In this document: positions 29,617-38,237 of the stretch, in pieces | How positions within the stretch are numbered: position 1 is the first letter of the stretch | Layout of the letters: the number at the start of each line of letters is the position of its first letter | Assembly: GCA_024233975.1 (NCBI GenBank) | Contig: JACKOX010000005.1 | Span: forward strand, 1 to 64,000 | Length of the DNA: 64,000 bases | Reading direction: 5' to 3' | Origin: Rhodanobacteraceae bacterium | Lineage (GTDB): Bacteria > Pseudomonadota > Gammaproteobacteria > Xanthomonadales > Xanthomonadaceae | Notes under the pieces: model-generated | What the model saw: only the letters and a program-made list of their open reading frames with translations | Database searches by the model: none | What the model was told of the DNA's origin: nothing | Translations under genes and position numbers: made by a program

Positions 29617-31941
29617 GTGGCACGCGCCTCGAAAGACGCCAAATCCGCCGCGCCCGAGACTCCGGACCGGGCGCGGCGGCTTCGCAGGGAAAGCCTGATC
29701 CTGCTGCTTGCGCCGGTGCTGCTGTACCTGCTGGCCTGCCTCGTGACCTACAGCCCGCAGGATCCCGGCTGGTCCCATGCAGGCAACATCACAGGACGAG
29801 TGCAGAACTTCGGCGGTAGCTTTGGCGCGTGGATGGCCGATATCGCGCTGTATTTCCTGGGCTACGCCAACTACCTGGTCATCCTGCTGTTCGGCCTGCT
29901 GCTCTGGCAGGCGATGCGCGGCTCGGACCGCAATGACGACCACGGTTTCACGCCGGCCTGGCGGCTGGTCGGTGCGGTGGCGCTGGTCGTTTCCGGCGCG
30001 GCGCTGGCGCACGCGCGCATGGTGGCGCTGTCCGACCTGCCGGAAGGCAGCGGCGGCATCCTGGGGCAACTGGTTGGCGGCAGCCTGTTGCGGATCTTCG
30101 GTCCGCTGGGCGTCAACCTGCTACTGGTCGCGCTGTTCCTGGTGGCGGTGACGCTGGTCACCGGACTCAGCTGGTTCCGCCTGATGGACCGCATCGGGCA
30201 GGGCGTGCTGTGGTTGTGGGAGAAAGCCGGCGACGCCCGTCATGCCTTCCGTGAATGGCGCACCGCCCGTGCGGCCAAGGTCGAGCGCGAGGAAGTGCGC
30301 AAGATCGACACCGAAAAGCGCGCCAAACGCGAGCCGGTACGCATTGAGCCCAAGATCAAGCCGATCGAGAAGAGCGAGCGCGCCACCCGGGACACGCAGA
30401 TCCCGCTGTTCAACATCGAGCGCCAGGATGGCCTGCCACCGCTGTCGGTGCTGGACGATCCCAAGCCGCAGCCGGCCGGCTATTCGGCGGAAACGCTGGA
30501 AACCCTGTCACGCCAGATCGAGCTGAAGCTGCGCGACTTCCGCATCGAGGCGCAGGTCGAGGGCGTGTTTCCCGGTCCGGTGGTGACCCGCTTCGAGCTG
30601 GAACCGGCGCCCGGCGTGAAGGGCAGCCAGATCAGCAACCTCGACAAGGACATCGCCCGCGGCCTGTCCGTCACCAGCGTTCGCGTGGTCGACGTGATTC
30701 CCGGCAAGTCGGTGATTGGTCTGGAAATCCCCAACGCCAACCGGGAGATGATCTACCTCTCGGAGATCCTGCGTTCCAAGGAGTACGACAAGCTCAACAG
30801 CCCGCTGGCGCTGGCACTGGGCAAGGACATCGCCGGCCGACCGAGCGTGGTCGACCTCGGCCGCATGCCGCACCTGCTGGTGGCCGGCACCACCGGTTCC
30901 GGCAAATCCGTTGCGCTCAACGCCATGGTGCTGAGCCTGCTGTACAAGGCGCGCGCCGCCGACGTGCGCATGCTGATGATCGACCCGAAGATGCTGGAGC
31001 TGTCCGTCTACGAGGGCATCCCGCACCTGCTGGCGCCGGTGGTCACCGACATGAAGGAGGCCGCCAACGGCCTGCGCTGGTGCGTGGCCGAGATGGAGCG
31101 CCGCTACAAGCTGATGTCGGCCATCGGTGTTCGCAATCTCGCCGGCTTCAACAAGAAGGTGAAGGACGCCGCCGACGCTGGCCAGCCGCTGATGGACCCG
31201 CTGTTCACGCCGAACCCGGAATTCAACGAGGCGCCGCGCGAGCTGGAGCAGCTGCCGTACCTGGTGGTCATCATCGACGAATTCGCCGACATGATGATGA
31301 TCGTCGGCAAGAAGGTCGAAGAGCTGATCGCCCGTCTCGCGCAGAAGGCCCGCGCCGCTGGCATCCACCTGATCCTTGCCACGCAGCGCCCGTCGGTGGA
31401 CGTCATCACCGGCCTGATCAAGGCGAACATCCCGACCCGCATCGCCTTCCAGGTCAGTTCCAAGATCGACTCACGCACGATCCTTGATCAGTCAGGCGCG
31501 GAAACCCTGCTCGGCCACGGCGACATGCTCTACCTGCCGCCCGGCACCGCCATGCCCGAGCGCGTCCACGGCGCCTTCGTTAGCGACGACGAAGTGCATC
31601 GCGTGGTCGAATACCTCAAGCAGGTCGGCGGCCGCCCGGACTACATCGAAGGCGTGCTGGAAGAAGTGCAGACCATGGCCGACGGCCAGGTCGTCGGCCC
31701 CACCGGCCTGCCCGAAACCGCCAGCAGCGGCGACGACGAATCCGATCCGCTATACGACGAAGCCGTCCGCATCGTCACCGAAACCCGTCGCGCGTCGATT
31801 TCCGGTGTGCAGCGTCGGCTGAAGGTCGGCTACAACCGCGCGGCGCGAATGATTGAGGCGATGGAGGCCGCCGGCGTGGTCAGTCCGCCGGAGCACAACG
31901 GTGATAGGACGGTGTTGGCGCCGCCGCCGCCGAAGAATTAG
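29617..31941 (+). CDS. ftsK: DNA translocase FtsK
   Basis: A 774-aa septal DNA pump. The N-terminus has membrane helices (ESLILLLAPVLLYLLACLVTY onward, four in about the first 190 residues). A short charged linker (Lys/Arg/Glu, residues about 205-260) is far shorter than in E. coli. The alpha/beta motor has Walker A in GTTGSGKSVALNAMV and VVIIDEFADMMMIVGKK. The C-terminal gamma winged helix (SISGVQRRLKVGYNRAARMIEAM) reads KOPS. The GTG start at 29617 is chosen because no ATG precedes MARASKD in frame. The IS30 element lies downstream, separating it from lolA. Confidence 0.96.
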   Translation: MARASKDAKSAAPETPDRARRLRRESLILLLAPVLLYLLACLVTYSPQDPGWSHAGNITGRVQNFGGSFGAWMADIALYFLGYANYLVILLFGLLLWQAMRGSDRNDDHGFTPAWRLVGAVALVVSGAALAHARMVALSDLPEGSGGILGQLVGGSLLRIFGPLGVNLLLVALFLVAVTLVTGLSWFRLMDRIGQGVLWLWEKAGDARHAFREWRTARAAKVEREEVRKIDTEKRAKREPVRIEPKIKPIEKSERATRDTQIPLFNIERQDGLPPLSVLDDPKPQPAGYSAETLETLSRQIELKLRDFRIEAQVEGVFPGPVVTRFELEPAPGVKGSQISNLDKDIARGLSVTSVRVVDVIPGKSVIGLEIPNANREMIYLSEILRSKEYDKLNSPLALALGKDIAGRPSVVDLGRMPHLLVAGTTGSGKSVALNAMVLSLLYKARAADVRMLMIDPKMLELSVYEGIPHLLAPVVTDMKEAANGLRWCVAEMERRYKLMSAIGVRNLAGFNKKVKDAADAGQPLMDPLFTPNPEFNEAPRELEQLPYLVVIIDEFADMMMIVGKKVEELIARLAQKARAAGIHLILATQRPSVDVITGLIKANIPTRIAFQVSSKIDSRTILDQSGAETLLGHGDMLYLPPGTAMPERVHGAFVSDDEVHRVVEYLKQVGGRPDYIEGVLEEVQTMADGQVVGPTGLPETASSGDDESDPLYDEAVRIVTETRRASISGVQRRLKVGYNRAARMIEAMEAAGVVSPPEHNGDRTVLAPPPPKN

Positions 31942-32303
31942 CTTTTCGGAGGCGTTGCCGTGATTCATGCCTTCGTTGCTGCAATTGAGTCTCCCGCCAG
32001 TAGGGATTTGTTGGACGGGCGAACGGAAGGAAGAGCGCTGTGTGAGGCACTGACACTGGCGGGCATTCCACATTCCGCTGCCTGACAGAACGAGATACTT
32101 AAGGAGTCTCTGAAGGTCGAATCAGTGCCAGTATGATATTTCATAGCAACACCCATCATTCCATCTTTTCGATGGAAATGATTTTGAATTGAGTCACGAA
32201 GGAGATTTCTCGTGAGCCCGGTAGCGTAAATCTGTTTCCTCCGAGATGAAATGGTTCACTCTCGTGTGTCTTGCTTTGAAGCTCAGGCTGCTTGGAATCC
32301 AAT
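31942..32303. other. gene-free spacer between ftsK and the IS30 element
   Basis: About 360 bases, clearly richer in A and T than the flanking genes. I see no convincing ORF, no tRNA and no strong hairpin. It may be the remnant of earlier insertions at this site. Confidence 0.6.
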
Positions 32304-33425
32304 CTGAAGTGCAACACCTTCCTTGTAGGTGACCCCAGGAGGTATGCATGTCGAACAGGTATTGCCAACTCAGCGCAGAGGAGCGCGGTGTGATCATGGC
32401 CCGGGTGGTGGACTCGGTCAGTATGCGAGCGATTGCGCGGGAGCTGGGGCGCGCGCCCAGCAGTATCAGCCGCGAGTTGCGTCGCAATGGCTACAAGCCG
32501 CCTGCGGAGTGTGGCGTGATGGGTCGACCTCGGATCGCCGGTGGCTATGACGCGGCCCGCGCCGGCGCGCGATGCCGTCGCCTGCGCCGGGCCGCCCGGC
32601 CTCCGCGCAAACTGCATCCCGACTCGGCCCTTTGGGCGTCGGTGCGGCTCTGGCTGGAGGCGGGATGGTCGCCGGCCCAGATTGCCGCCACACTCAAGCG
32701 CCTGCACCCCGAACAACCGGCCCTTCGAGTGAGTCACGAAACCATCTACACCGCGATCTACGCCGCGCCGCGTGGCGCTCTGCGGCGCGAACTGGTGTCC
32801 CTGCTGCGGCAAGGACGTGGGGCGCGACGCCCCCGCAGTCGAGGCACGGATCGGCGCGGGAAGCTGAGCGACATTGTCAGCATTCATGTCCGCCCACCGG
32901 AAGTCGAAGACCGGGTGATGCCCGGCCATTGGGAAGGCGACTTCATCAAAGGCGCGCGTAATCGGTCGTCGGTGGGTGTCCTGGTCGAGCGTCACAGCCG
33001 ACTGGTGCTGCTGGCAAAAATGGATGGCGCAAGCGCCGAAGCAGCGCTGGAAGGCTTTACCCGCAAGCTCAACAGCATTGCTGCTCCCATGCGCCAGACG
33101 CTGACGTACGACCAAGGCAAGGAGATGGCCAAACATCGCCAACTGACGGAGAACACCGGCGTGCGGGTGTACTTCTGCGACCCGCACAGCCCGTGGCAAC
33201 GAGGCAGCTGCGAGAACACCAACGGCCTGCTGCGCCAGTACCTGCCCAAGGGTGCGGACTTGTCGGTGTACAGTCAGGAGGACCTGGACGCGATTGCTGA
33301 CCGGCTCAACACTCGCCCGCGCAAGACACTGGACTGGCGAACGCCCCTGCAAACCTATGCACAGGCGCTGGCCCTTGCCGATGCGCCGACCGGGACGCCT
33401 CAGTAACCCATGTGTTGCACTTCGG
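32304..33425 (+). mobile_element. IS30-family insertion sequence, about 1.12 kb
   Basis: It contains one intact transposase gene flanked by inverted ends: GAAGTGCAACAC at 32306-32317 on the left and its complement GTGTTGCACTTC at 33412-33423 on the right. With ends at CTGAAGTG (32304) and CACTTCGG (33425), the bases outside are AAT on both sides (32301-32303 and 33426-33428), a 3-bp target duplication as expected for this family. The boundaries are inferred. The copy looks complete and possibly recent. Confidence 0.85.
32348..33406 (+). CDS. IS30-family transposase
   Basis: A 352-aa DDE transposase. The N-terminal helix-turn-helix is YCQLSAEERGVIMARVV...SMRAIARELGRAPSSISREL, with the IS30 signature. 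The catalytic core has D in MPGHWEGDFIKG, D in TLTYDQGKEM, and E in RGSCENTNGLLRQYLPKG. The C-terminal LNTRPRKTLDWRTPLQTYA is typical. No frameshift, full length, so it may be active. It occupies nearly the whole element. The antisense reading of 477 residues across it is a shadow. Confidence 0.96.
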   Translation: MSNRYCQLSAEERGVIMARVVDSVSMRAIARELGRAPSSISRELRRNGYKPPAECGVMGRPRIAGGYDAARAGARCRRLRRAARPPRKLHPDSALWASVRLWLEAGWSPAQIAATLKRLHPEQPALRVSHETIYTAIYAAPRGALRRELVSLLRQGRGARRPRSRGTDRRGKLSDIVSIHVRPPEVEDRVMPGHWEGDFIKGARNRSSVGVLVERHSRLVLLAKMDGASAEAALEGFTRKLNSIAAPMRQTLTYDQGKEMAKHRQLTENTGVRVYFCDPHSPWQRGSCENTNGLLRQYLPKGADLSVYSQEDLDAIADRLNTRPRKTLDWRTPLQTYAQALALADAPTGTPQ

Positions 33426-33440
33426 AATTGACTCCGCCTT

Positions 33441-33553
33441 ACTTTTCTTTTGGGCAAGCAAAGAAAAGTGACTCGCTGGCCCGAAGGGACAGTGAAAGCT
33501 CCTGATCTTGGTCCAGGGACCCGAAAGAGCTGGATGCTCAGCCTGCGGCTGAG
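33441..33553. repeat. two-hairpin intergenic repeat, possibly dispersed
   Basis: First hairpin: ACTTTTCTTT (33441-33450) with AAAGAAAAGT (33460-33469), loop TGGGCAAGC. Second: CTCAGCC-TGC-GGCTGAG (33537-33553). From memory, similar TTTTCTTT/AAGAAAAG hairpins are frequent between genes of Xanthomonadales; I could not search for copies. It lies directly beside the IS30 right end and before lolA. Confidence 0.45.
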
Positions 33554-33668
33554 TTGAAGCGTTCCCGCCGACGCGGGGATGCCGAGCATGACGCAGCCGA
33601 ATGGCGCTGATGTCGCCGATTCAGCCTACCTCCGGCACACTGCCGCCATTCCCGCCTCAGGAAACCCC

Positions 33669-34334
33669 GTGAAGCACATCCTGCCTTTTGCTCTCGCCAC
33701 GATGCTCTTGCCAGCGTTGGCGGTCTGCGCCGCAGAAACCCCGGCAACAGCCTTCCTCGAAAAACAGACCCAGAACCTCAAGGGCCTGCACGGCGAATTC
33801 ATCCAGACCGTGTACGACGCCGACGGGCAGGCGGTGGAAGAAACCAGCGGCGAGGTGTCGCTGCGGGCGCCAAGACAGTTCCGCTGGGAGTACAAGGCGC
33901 CGTTTCCGCAGCTGATCGTTGCCGACGGCGACCGCGTGTGGATCTACGACCCGGACCTGGAGCAGGTCAGCGTGCGCCGACAGGGCAATGCCGAGCAGCA
34001 GAGTCCGCTGCTGGTGCTGATCGATCCCTCGGAGCTTGAGCGCCAGTTCAACGTCGAGGGTCCGAAGCCACTAGAGAACGGCGTTTCCCGGCTGGTGCTG
34101 ACGCCACGCAATCCGGAAGCCGGCATGACCCGCGCCGACCTCGACTTCCGCGACGATGGTCTCGATCGCATGTCGCTGGTCGACAGCATTGGCCAGCGCA
34201 CCGAAATCCGCTTCAGCGCGTGGGAGCGCAATCCCGCATTCGCCGACGGCTGGTTCGGCTTTGATCCGCCGGATGGCGTCGACGTGGTCGGTGACCTGGG
34301 CGAAGATCCCGAAGTCACGCCGCTGGGCGAGTAA
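33669..34334 (+). CDS. lolA: outer-membrane lipoprotein carrier protein LolA
   Basis: A 221-aa periplasmic chaperone that ferries lipoproteins from LolCDE to LolB. The signal peptide KHILPFALATMLLPALAVCA precedes the mature protein AETPATAFLEKQTQNLKGLHG. Then come PRQFRWEYKAPFPQLIVADGDRVW and DPDLEQVSVR, the standard LolA core. I choose the GTG at 33669 with AGGA six bases upstream; the ATG readings further upstream would destroy the signal peptide. LolA works with lolC-lolD at 58.7-60.7 kb. The order lolA-rarA-serS matches E. coli. Confidence 0.93.
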   Translation: MKHILPFALATMLLPALAVCAAETPATAFLEKQTQNLKGLHGEFIQTVYDADGQAVEETSGEVSLRAPRQFRWEYKAPFPQLIVADGDRVWIYDPDLEQVSVRRQGNAEQQSPLLVLIDPSELERQFNVEGPKPLENGVSRLVLTPRNPEAGMTRADLDFRDDGLDRMSLVDSIGQRTEIRFSAWERNPAFADGWFGFDPPDGVDVVGDLGEDPEVTPLGE

Positions 34335-34418
34335 CCGACACCGCCGTCAGGGCGTGATCCGTCCCGGCCGGAAATTCCGTTTCCTCAGGCAATCGCTTCT
34401 CTGCCTTGGGAAACCACC

Positions 34419-35768
34419 ATGTCCTGCCGCGCCCGTTACCGTCGCTGGTTCTTCGCCGCTGTTGCCGCTTTCGCTTGTTCATCGGGCTGGGCCGCCGACT
34501 TCATCGTCACCAACACCCTCGATGACGGTGACGTAATCCCGGGCGATGGCAAATGCCAGGCGCTGGGCATCGATGACCTAGCGCATGCCTGCACGCTGCG
34601 CGCCGCGATCATGGAAGCCAATGCGCTGGGTGGCAGCAGCAACATCGCCTTGCCGGAAGGCAGCTACGCCCTGACCGTGATCGGTATCAACGAGGACAAC
34701 GCCTACACCGGTGACCTCGACATCCGCGCCGACATCACCATCGTCAACGGCACCACCAGCTTCCCGGTGATCAAGCAGACCATCAAGGATCGCGTGTTCG
34801 ACGTGCATCCGGGCGGTCGGCTGGTGCTGCGCCACGTCTACGTGCGCGACGGGCGAGCCCAGGAACTTGCCGATCCGCGTGGTGGCGGTATTCTCGGCGC
34901 CTACGGTTCGGAGCTGACGCTGGAGCGGACGCATGTCCTGCGCAACTGGGCCAGGCAGGGTGGCGGCATCTTCAGCGAGGGTGCAGTGACACTCATCGAT
35001 TCCAACGTTCGCAGCAATGCCATTGTCGATGCCACGCCGGATGCCACCAGCAATGGATCGGGGATCGCGATGGAACGTAGCATCATCGGGCCGGCCAAGT
35101 TGACGATGACGCGCAGTTCGATGACCTTCAACGGCCAGTTGTCGTCCGTAGCCAACGTCGTGCCGAACACCTACGCGCTGGTATTGTCGGATGGTGCCAC
35201 CGCGCAGCTGGAAAACAGCACGCTGGCCTACAACGAACGCGGTGTGTGGGCGTACAACGGCAGCCAGTTGGACATGCGCCACGTGACGATCGCGTCGAAT
35301 TATGGTTTCGGCCTGCGTTTCGACGAGGGCCCGGGCAGCGAGCTGCAGCTGTTCGTCCGCCATAGCGTGATTGCCGACAATGAGGGAATCGCCGAATGTC
35401 GCAGCGCTGGCGCGATGTTCCTGGCGCCGGGTCTGGTACAGCTGGACATCGCTGACGGTTCCAATGCCTCGACGGATCCGTCCTGCGGTTTCTCGGGCGT
35501 ATCCGATGTCGCTCTGATGGATTCGCCTTTCCTGACCGGACTGCATTCGGCTGATGTTGGCCAGTACATCGTTCCGGACCCGACCAAGGGCCTGGTTGAC
35601 GCGGGTGACGTGGCCTGTTCGTCAGCGGAGGACCAGCGCGAATTGCCGCGCCCGATCAACAGCCTGGGTCTGGAACAGGCGCATTGCGATATCGGCGCCG
35701 TCGAATACGACGCCCTGATCGATCCTGCACCGTCGGCGGACATCTTCTCGGACGGGCTGGAGGACTGA
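34419..35768 (+). CDS. secreted CSLREA / choice-of-anchor Q beta-helix protein
   Basis: A 449-aa exported protein. After the signal peptide (RRWFFAAVAAFACSSGWAA) comes the CSLREA-type motif as CTLRAAIMEANALGG (about residues 58-72). Repeating beta-strand units consistent with a parallel beta-helix follow. The CDIGAVEYDA stretch near the end is the choice-of-anchor Q signature. The last ten residues read ADIFSDGLED, an IF-x-DGFE-like motif. Such proteins are surface or secreted, with unknown ligands. It lies between lolA and rarA, so it is an insertion relative to the E. coli order. Confidence 0.82.
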   Translation: MSCRARYRRWFFAAVAAFACSSGWAADFIVTNTLDDGDVIPGDGKCQALGIDDLAHACTLRAAIMEANALGGSSNIALPEGSYALTVIGINEDNAYTGDLDIRADITIVNGTTSFPVIKQTIKDRVFDVHPGGRLVLRHVYVRDGRAQELADPRGGGILGAYGSELTLERTHVLRNWARQGGGIFSEGAVTLIDSNVRSNAIVDATPDATSNGSGIAMERSIIGPAKLTMTRSSMTFNGQLSSVANVVPNTYALVLSDGATAQLENSTLAYNERGVWAYNGSQLDMRHVTIASNYGFGLRFDEGPGSELQLFVRHSVIADNEGIAECRSAGAMFLAPGLVQLDIADGSNASTDPSCGFSGVSDVALMDSPFLTGLHSADVGQYIVPDPTKGLVDAGDVACSSAEDQRELPRPINSLGLEQAHCDIGAVEYDALIDPAPSADIFSDGLED

Positions 35769-35817
35769 GCCTCGCTGACGAGTGGATGGGACGCGCTGCG
35801 CGACAGGAGCGGGACGC

Positions 35818-35823
35818 TACACT
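35818..35823 (+). promoter_or_regulatory. putative -10 element placing rarA on a leaderless transcript
   Basis: TACACT ends six bases before the GTG at 35830, so initiation would fall at the start codon. No Shine-Dalgarno sequence intervenes and no clear -35 is visible. Confidence 0.35.
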
Positions 35824-35829
35824 GTCGGG

Positions 35830-37197
35830 GTGAGCACCGCGAATCCCTCCGCTACTGATCTTTTCAACGCTTCAGGCGACGCGCTGCGCCCGCTGGCCGA
35901 GCGCATGCGGCCGCAGTCGCTGGACGAAATGGTCGGGCAGCGGCGGTTGCTGGCGGAAAGCTCGGCGCTGCGGCGGGCGATTGCTGGCGGGCATCTGCAT
36001 TCGATGGTGCTGTGGGGGCCGCCGGGCTGCGGCAAGACCACGCTGGCGCTGCTGCTGGCCAAGTACGCCGACGCCGAGTTTCGCGCCGTCTCGGCGGTGC
36101 TTTGCGGGCTGCCCGAAGTGCGCAAGGTGTTGGCCGAAGCCGAAGCCAACCATGGGCGAGGCCGACGCACGGTGCTGTTCGTCGACGAGGTGCATCGCTT
36201 CAACAAGGCGCAGCAGGATGCCTTCCTGCCGCATATCGAGCGTGGCCACATCCTGTTTGTGGGTGCGACCACCGAGAACCCGAGTTTCGAGCTCAATTCG
36301 GCGCTGCTGTCGCGCTGTCGCGTGCACGTGCTGGAGGCGGTGATCGCCGAGGACATCGAGGTTGCGCTGCGCCGCGCGCTGGATGATGAGGAGCGCGGGC
36401 TTGGCGGTCGCGGCCTGCATATCGAAGACGTCGAGCTGCGCCTGATCGCACAGGCTGCTGACGGCGACGTGCGCCGTGCGCTGACGCTGCTGGAGATTGC
36501 CGCGGAGTTGGCTGATGGCAGCGGGGCTGAAGGCGAGGGCGGCCTGATCGATGCGGCAACGGTCGAGCAGGTATTGGCTGATCGCACGCGTCGCTTCGAC
36601 AAGGGTGGCGACCAGTTCTACGACCAGATCTCGGCGCTTCACAAGTCGGTGCGCAGCTCCAATCCCGATGCGGCGCTGTACTGGTTCGCACGCATGCTGG
36701 ATGGTGGTTGCGATCCGATCTACCTGGCGCGGCGCCTCACGCGCATGGCGGTCGAGGACATCGGCCTCGCCGATCCACGTGCGCTGGCAATGGCGACCGA
36801 TGCCTGGGATGCCTACCTGCGTCTGGGTAGTCCGGAGGGCGACTTGGCGCTGGCGCAGGTTGCTGTCTATCTCGCCGCCACCGCCAAAAGCAACGCGGCC
36901 TACATGGGCTTCAAGGCAGCGATGAACGACGTTCGCGAGTTCGGCACGCAGCCGGTGCCGCTGCATCTGCGCAATGCGCCGACCAAGCTGATGAAGTCGC
37001 TCGGCCACGGTGATGGCTACCAGTATGACCACGATGCCGAAGGCGGCGTGGCGCTGGACCAGAGTGGCTTCCCGGACGCGATGGGTGAGCGCGTCTACTA
37101 CCAGCCGGTCGAGCGCGGGCTGGAAATCCAGCTGAAGCAGAAGCTGGATGACCTGCGTCGTCGTCGCGAGGCGGCGCGACGTCAGGTCGACGACTGA
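35830..37197 (+). CDS. rarA: replication-associated recombination protein A (MgsA/RarA)
   Basis: A 455-aa AAA+ ATPase of the RarA/WRNIP1 family that acts at stalled forks. PLAERMRPQSLDEMVGQ at the start is hallmark sequence; Walker A is WGPPGCGKTTLALLLA; Walker B and the following loop are TVLFVDEVHRFNKAQQDAF; the C-terminal domain contains ATAKSNAAYMGF and PLHLRNAPTKLMK. The GTG at 35830 is chosen for family length and the -10 element just before it; an ATG at 35782 is the alternative. It lies between lolA and serS as in E. coli. Confidence 0.95.
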   Translation: MSTANPSATDLFNASGDALRPLAERMRPQSLDEMVGQRRLLAESSALRRAIAGGHLHSMVLWGPPGCGKTTLALLLAKYADAEFRAVSAVLCGLPEVRKVLAEAEANHGRGRRTVLFVDEVHRFNKAQQDAFLPHIERGHILFVGATTENPSFELNSALLSRCRVHVLEAVIAEDIEVALRRALDDEERGLGGRGLHIEDVELRLIAQAADGDVRRALTLLEIAAELADGSGAEGEGGLIDAATVEQVLADRTRRFDKGGDQFYDQISALHKSVRSSNPDAALYWFARMLDGGCDPIYLARRLTRMAVEDIGLADPRALAMATDAWDAYLRLGSPEGDLALAQVAVYLAATAKSNAAYMGFKAAMNDVREFGTQPVPLHLRNAPTKLMKSLGHGDGYQYDHDAEGGVALDQSGFPDAMGERVYYQPVERGLEIQLKQKLDDLRRRREAARRQVDD

Positions 37198-37210
37198 CGA
37201 GGTTCCCGGT

Positions 37211-37537
37211 TCAGGCGTCAGCGTTGCCGACGACACCGAACGTGACCGGCGTGCGCGTGTAGAACAGTGGCATGTCTTCGTCCTTCAGCAGCGCCAGCAG
37301 GTGCCCGCATTGTTCCTCGTCCAGGAGGAATTCCACCAGCACCGGGACTTCACCGGCCAGCTCGAAGAAGCTCTGTTCGTGGATGCGTCCATGGCGGCCG
37401 AAACCGGCGATGGCGCGGAAGGCCGAGCCACCGTGGATACCCAGGCCGCGTGCCTTTTCCAGCAGCCATTCGTAGCTCAGCTCGCCATGGATGCGGCGGT
37501 TTTCGTAGGTGTAGAGGCGAAGGTGGATGCCGTTCAT
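37211..37537 (-). CDS. DUF190 protein
   Basis: A 108-aa GlnB-like fold protein: MNGIHLRLYTYENRRIHGELSYEWLLEKARGLGI, then GGSAFRAIAGFG and GEVPVLVEFLLDE. DUF190 genes are often found beside crcB, and here it is the next gene downstream of crcB on the same strand, 13 bases away. It should therefore be controlled by the same fluoride riboswitch. Biochemical function is unknown; a role in fluoride tolerance is inferred from the pairing. Confidence 0.9.
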   Translation of the reverse strand: MNGIHLRLYTYENRRIHGELSYEWLLEKARGLGIHGGSAFRAIAGFGRHGRIHEQSFFELAGEVPVLVEFLLDEEQCGHLLALLKDEDMPLFYTRTPVTFGVVGNADA

Positions 37538-37550
37538 GTCTGCGCTCCGC

Positions 37551-37937
37551 TCAATGCTTGATGATCAGTTGCGCCAGCCCGAGGCCGGCCAGTGTGGCGA
37601 CGATCGAGCCAATGGTATGGACGACGACGATGCCCGCGGTCCATGCGTATTGCTGTCGCAGCAGCAGCGTCACCGTTTCCGCCGAGAAGGTGGAGAACGT
37701 GGTCAGGCCGCCGAGGAAGCCGGTGGCGATCAGCAGCCGAAGGTTTGGCGGCACCGTCTGGAACTGTTCGAACAGGGCCAGCACCACGCCCATCAGGAAG
37801 CCGCCGGACAGGTTGGCCGCCAGCGTCCCCAGCGGCAGCGTGGGAAATATCGGATTGAAGGCCAGCCCGAGTAGCCAGCGGCAGACCGCTCCGCAGCCGG
37901 CGCCGCAGAAAATAGCGATGGCGGAAGTCAGCGACAT
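37551..37937 (-). CDS. crcB: fluoride ion exporter CrcB/Fluc
   Basis: A 128-aa, four-helix membrane protein that exports fluoride as a dual-topology dimer. It begins MSLTSAIAIFCGAGCGAVCRW and carries the signature GFLGGLTTFSTFSAE (about residues 74-88), with LGTLAANLSGGFLMG before it. Length is standard. I start at the Met with GGAG seven bases upstream, not at ATGs that would intrude on the riboswitch leader. A fluoride riboswitch lies about 75 bases upstream. Confidence 0.95.
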   Translation of the reverse strand: MSLTSAIAIFCGAGCGAVCRWLLGLAFNPIFPTLPLGTLAANLSGGFLMGVVLALFEQFQTVPPNLRLLIATGFLGGLTTFSTFSAETVTLLLRQQYAWTAGIVVVHTIGSIVATLAGLGLAQLIIKH

Positions 37938-38010
37938 GCGCGTTCTCCGTTTGCTTGGACGCGCGGCGGCAGGGAATACCCGGCGATGCCGCGCAGCCAT
38001 GGGCGGGCGG

Positions 38011-38086
38011 GACAGGCATCATCAGCCGGGTGGCGGTTTGCCCGCGTGAACCAGTACGCTGCGGGCCGGAGGCATGCCATCTCCGA
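38011..38086 (-). ncRNA. fluoride riboswitch (crcB RNA motif)
   Basis: On the minus strand the leader reads GGAGATGGCATGCCTCC (38084-38068), then a pairing arm, then AAACCGCC, then CTGATGATGCCTG (ending at 38011). These are the conserved GGxGAUGG...CC, AACCGCC and CUGAUGAUGCC blocks of the fluoride aptamer, in order and spacing. It precedes crcB, whose product exports fluoride. The 73 bases between it and the ATG would hold the expression platform. The fold was recognised by eye. Confidence 0.88.
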
Positions 38087-38163
38087 GCGTCGATGGTATC
38101 GCCCTGACCGCGGATGCCGTCAAGCCGGCAGGACGATGGCCGCGCTCTTGCCTGCCGCGCGGT

Positions 38164-38193
38164 TTGCGCGTGGAAGCATGCAGCGCGGATAAT
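38164..38193 (+). promoter_or_regulatory. putative sigma-70 promoter of serS
   Basis: TTGCGC (38164-38169), an 18-base spacer and GATAAT (38188-38193), 44 bases before the serS ATG. The form (TTGCxC, N18, GATAAT) is the same as at rpsF. Confidence 0.5.
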
Positions 38194-38237
38194 CGCGGGC
38201 CGAATTTTCATCCGCTTTCCGATAACAGGCCGTTTCC

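Noticed and set aside
32156..33589. 477-codon minus-strand ORF across the IS30 element
   Set aside because: Antisense to an intact DDE transposase and extending past both IS ends.
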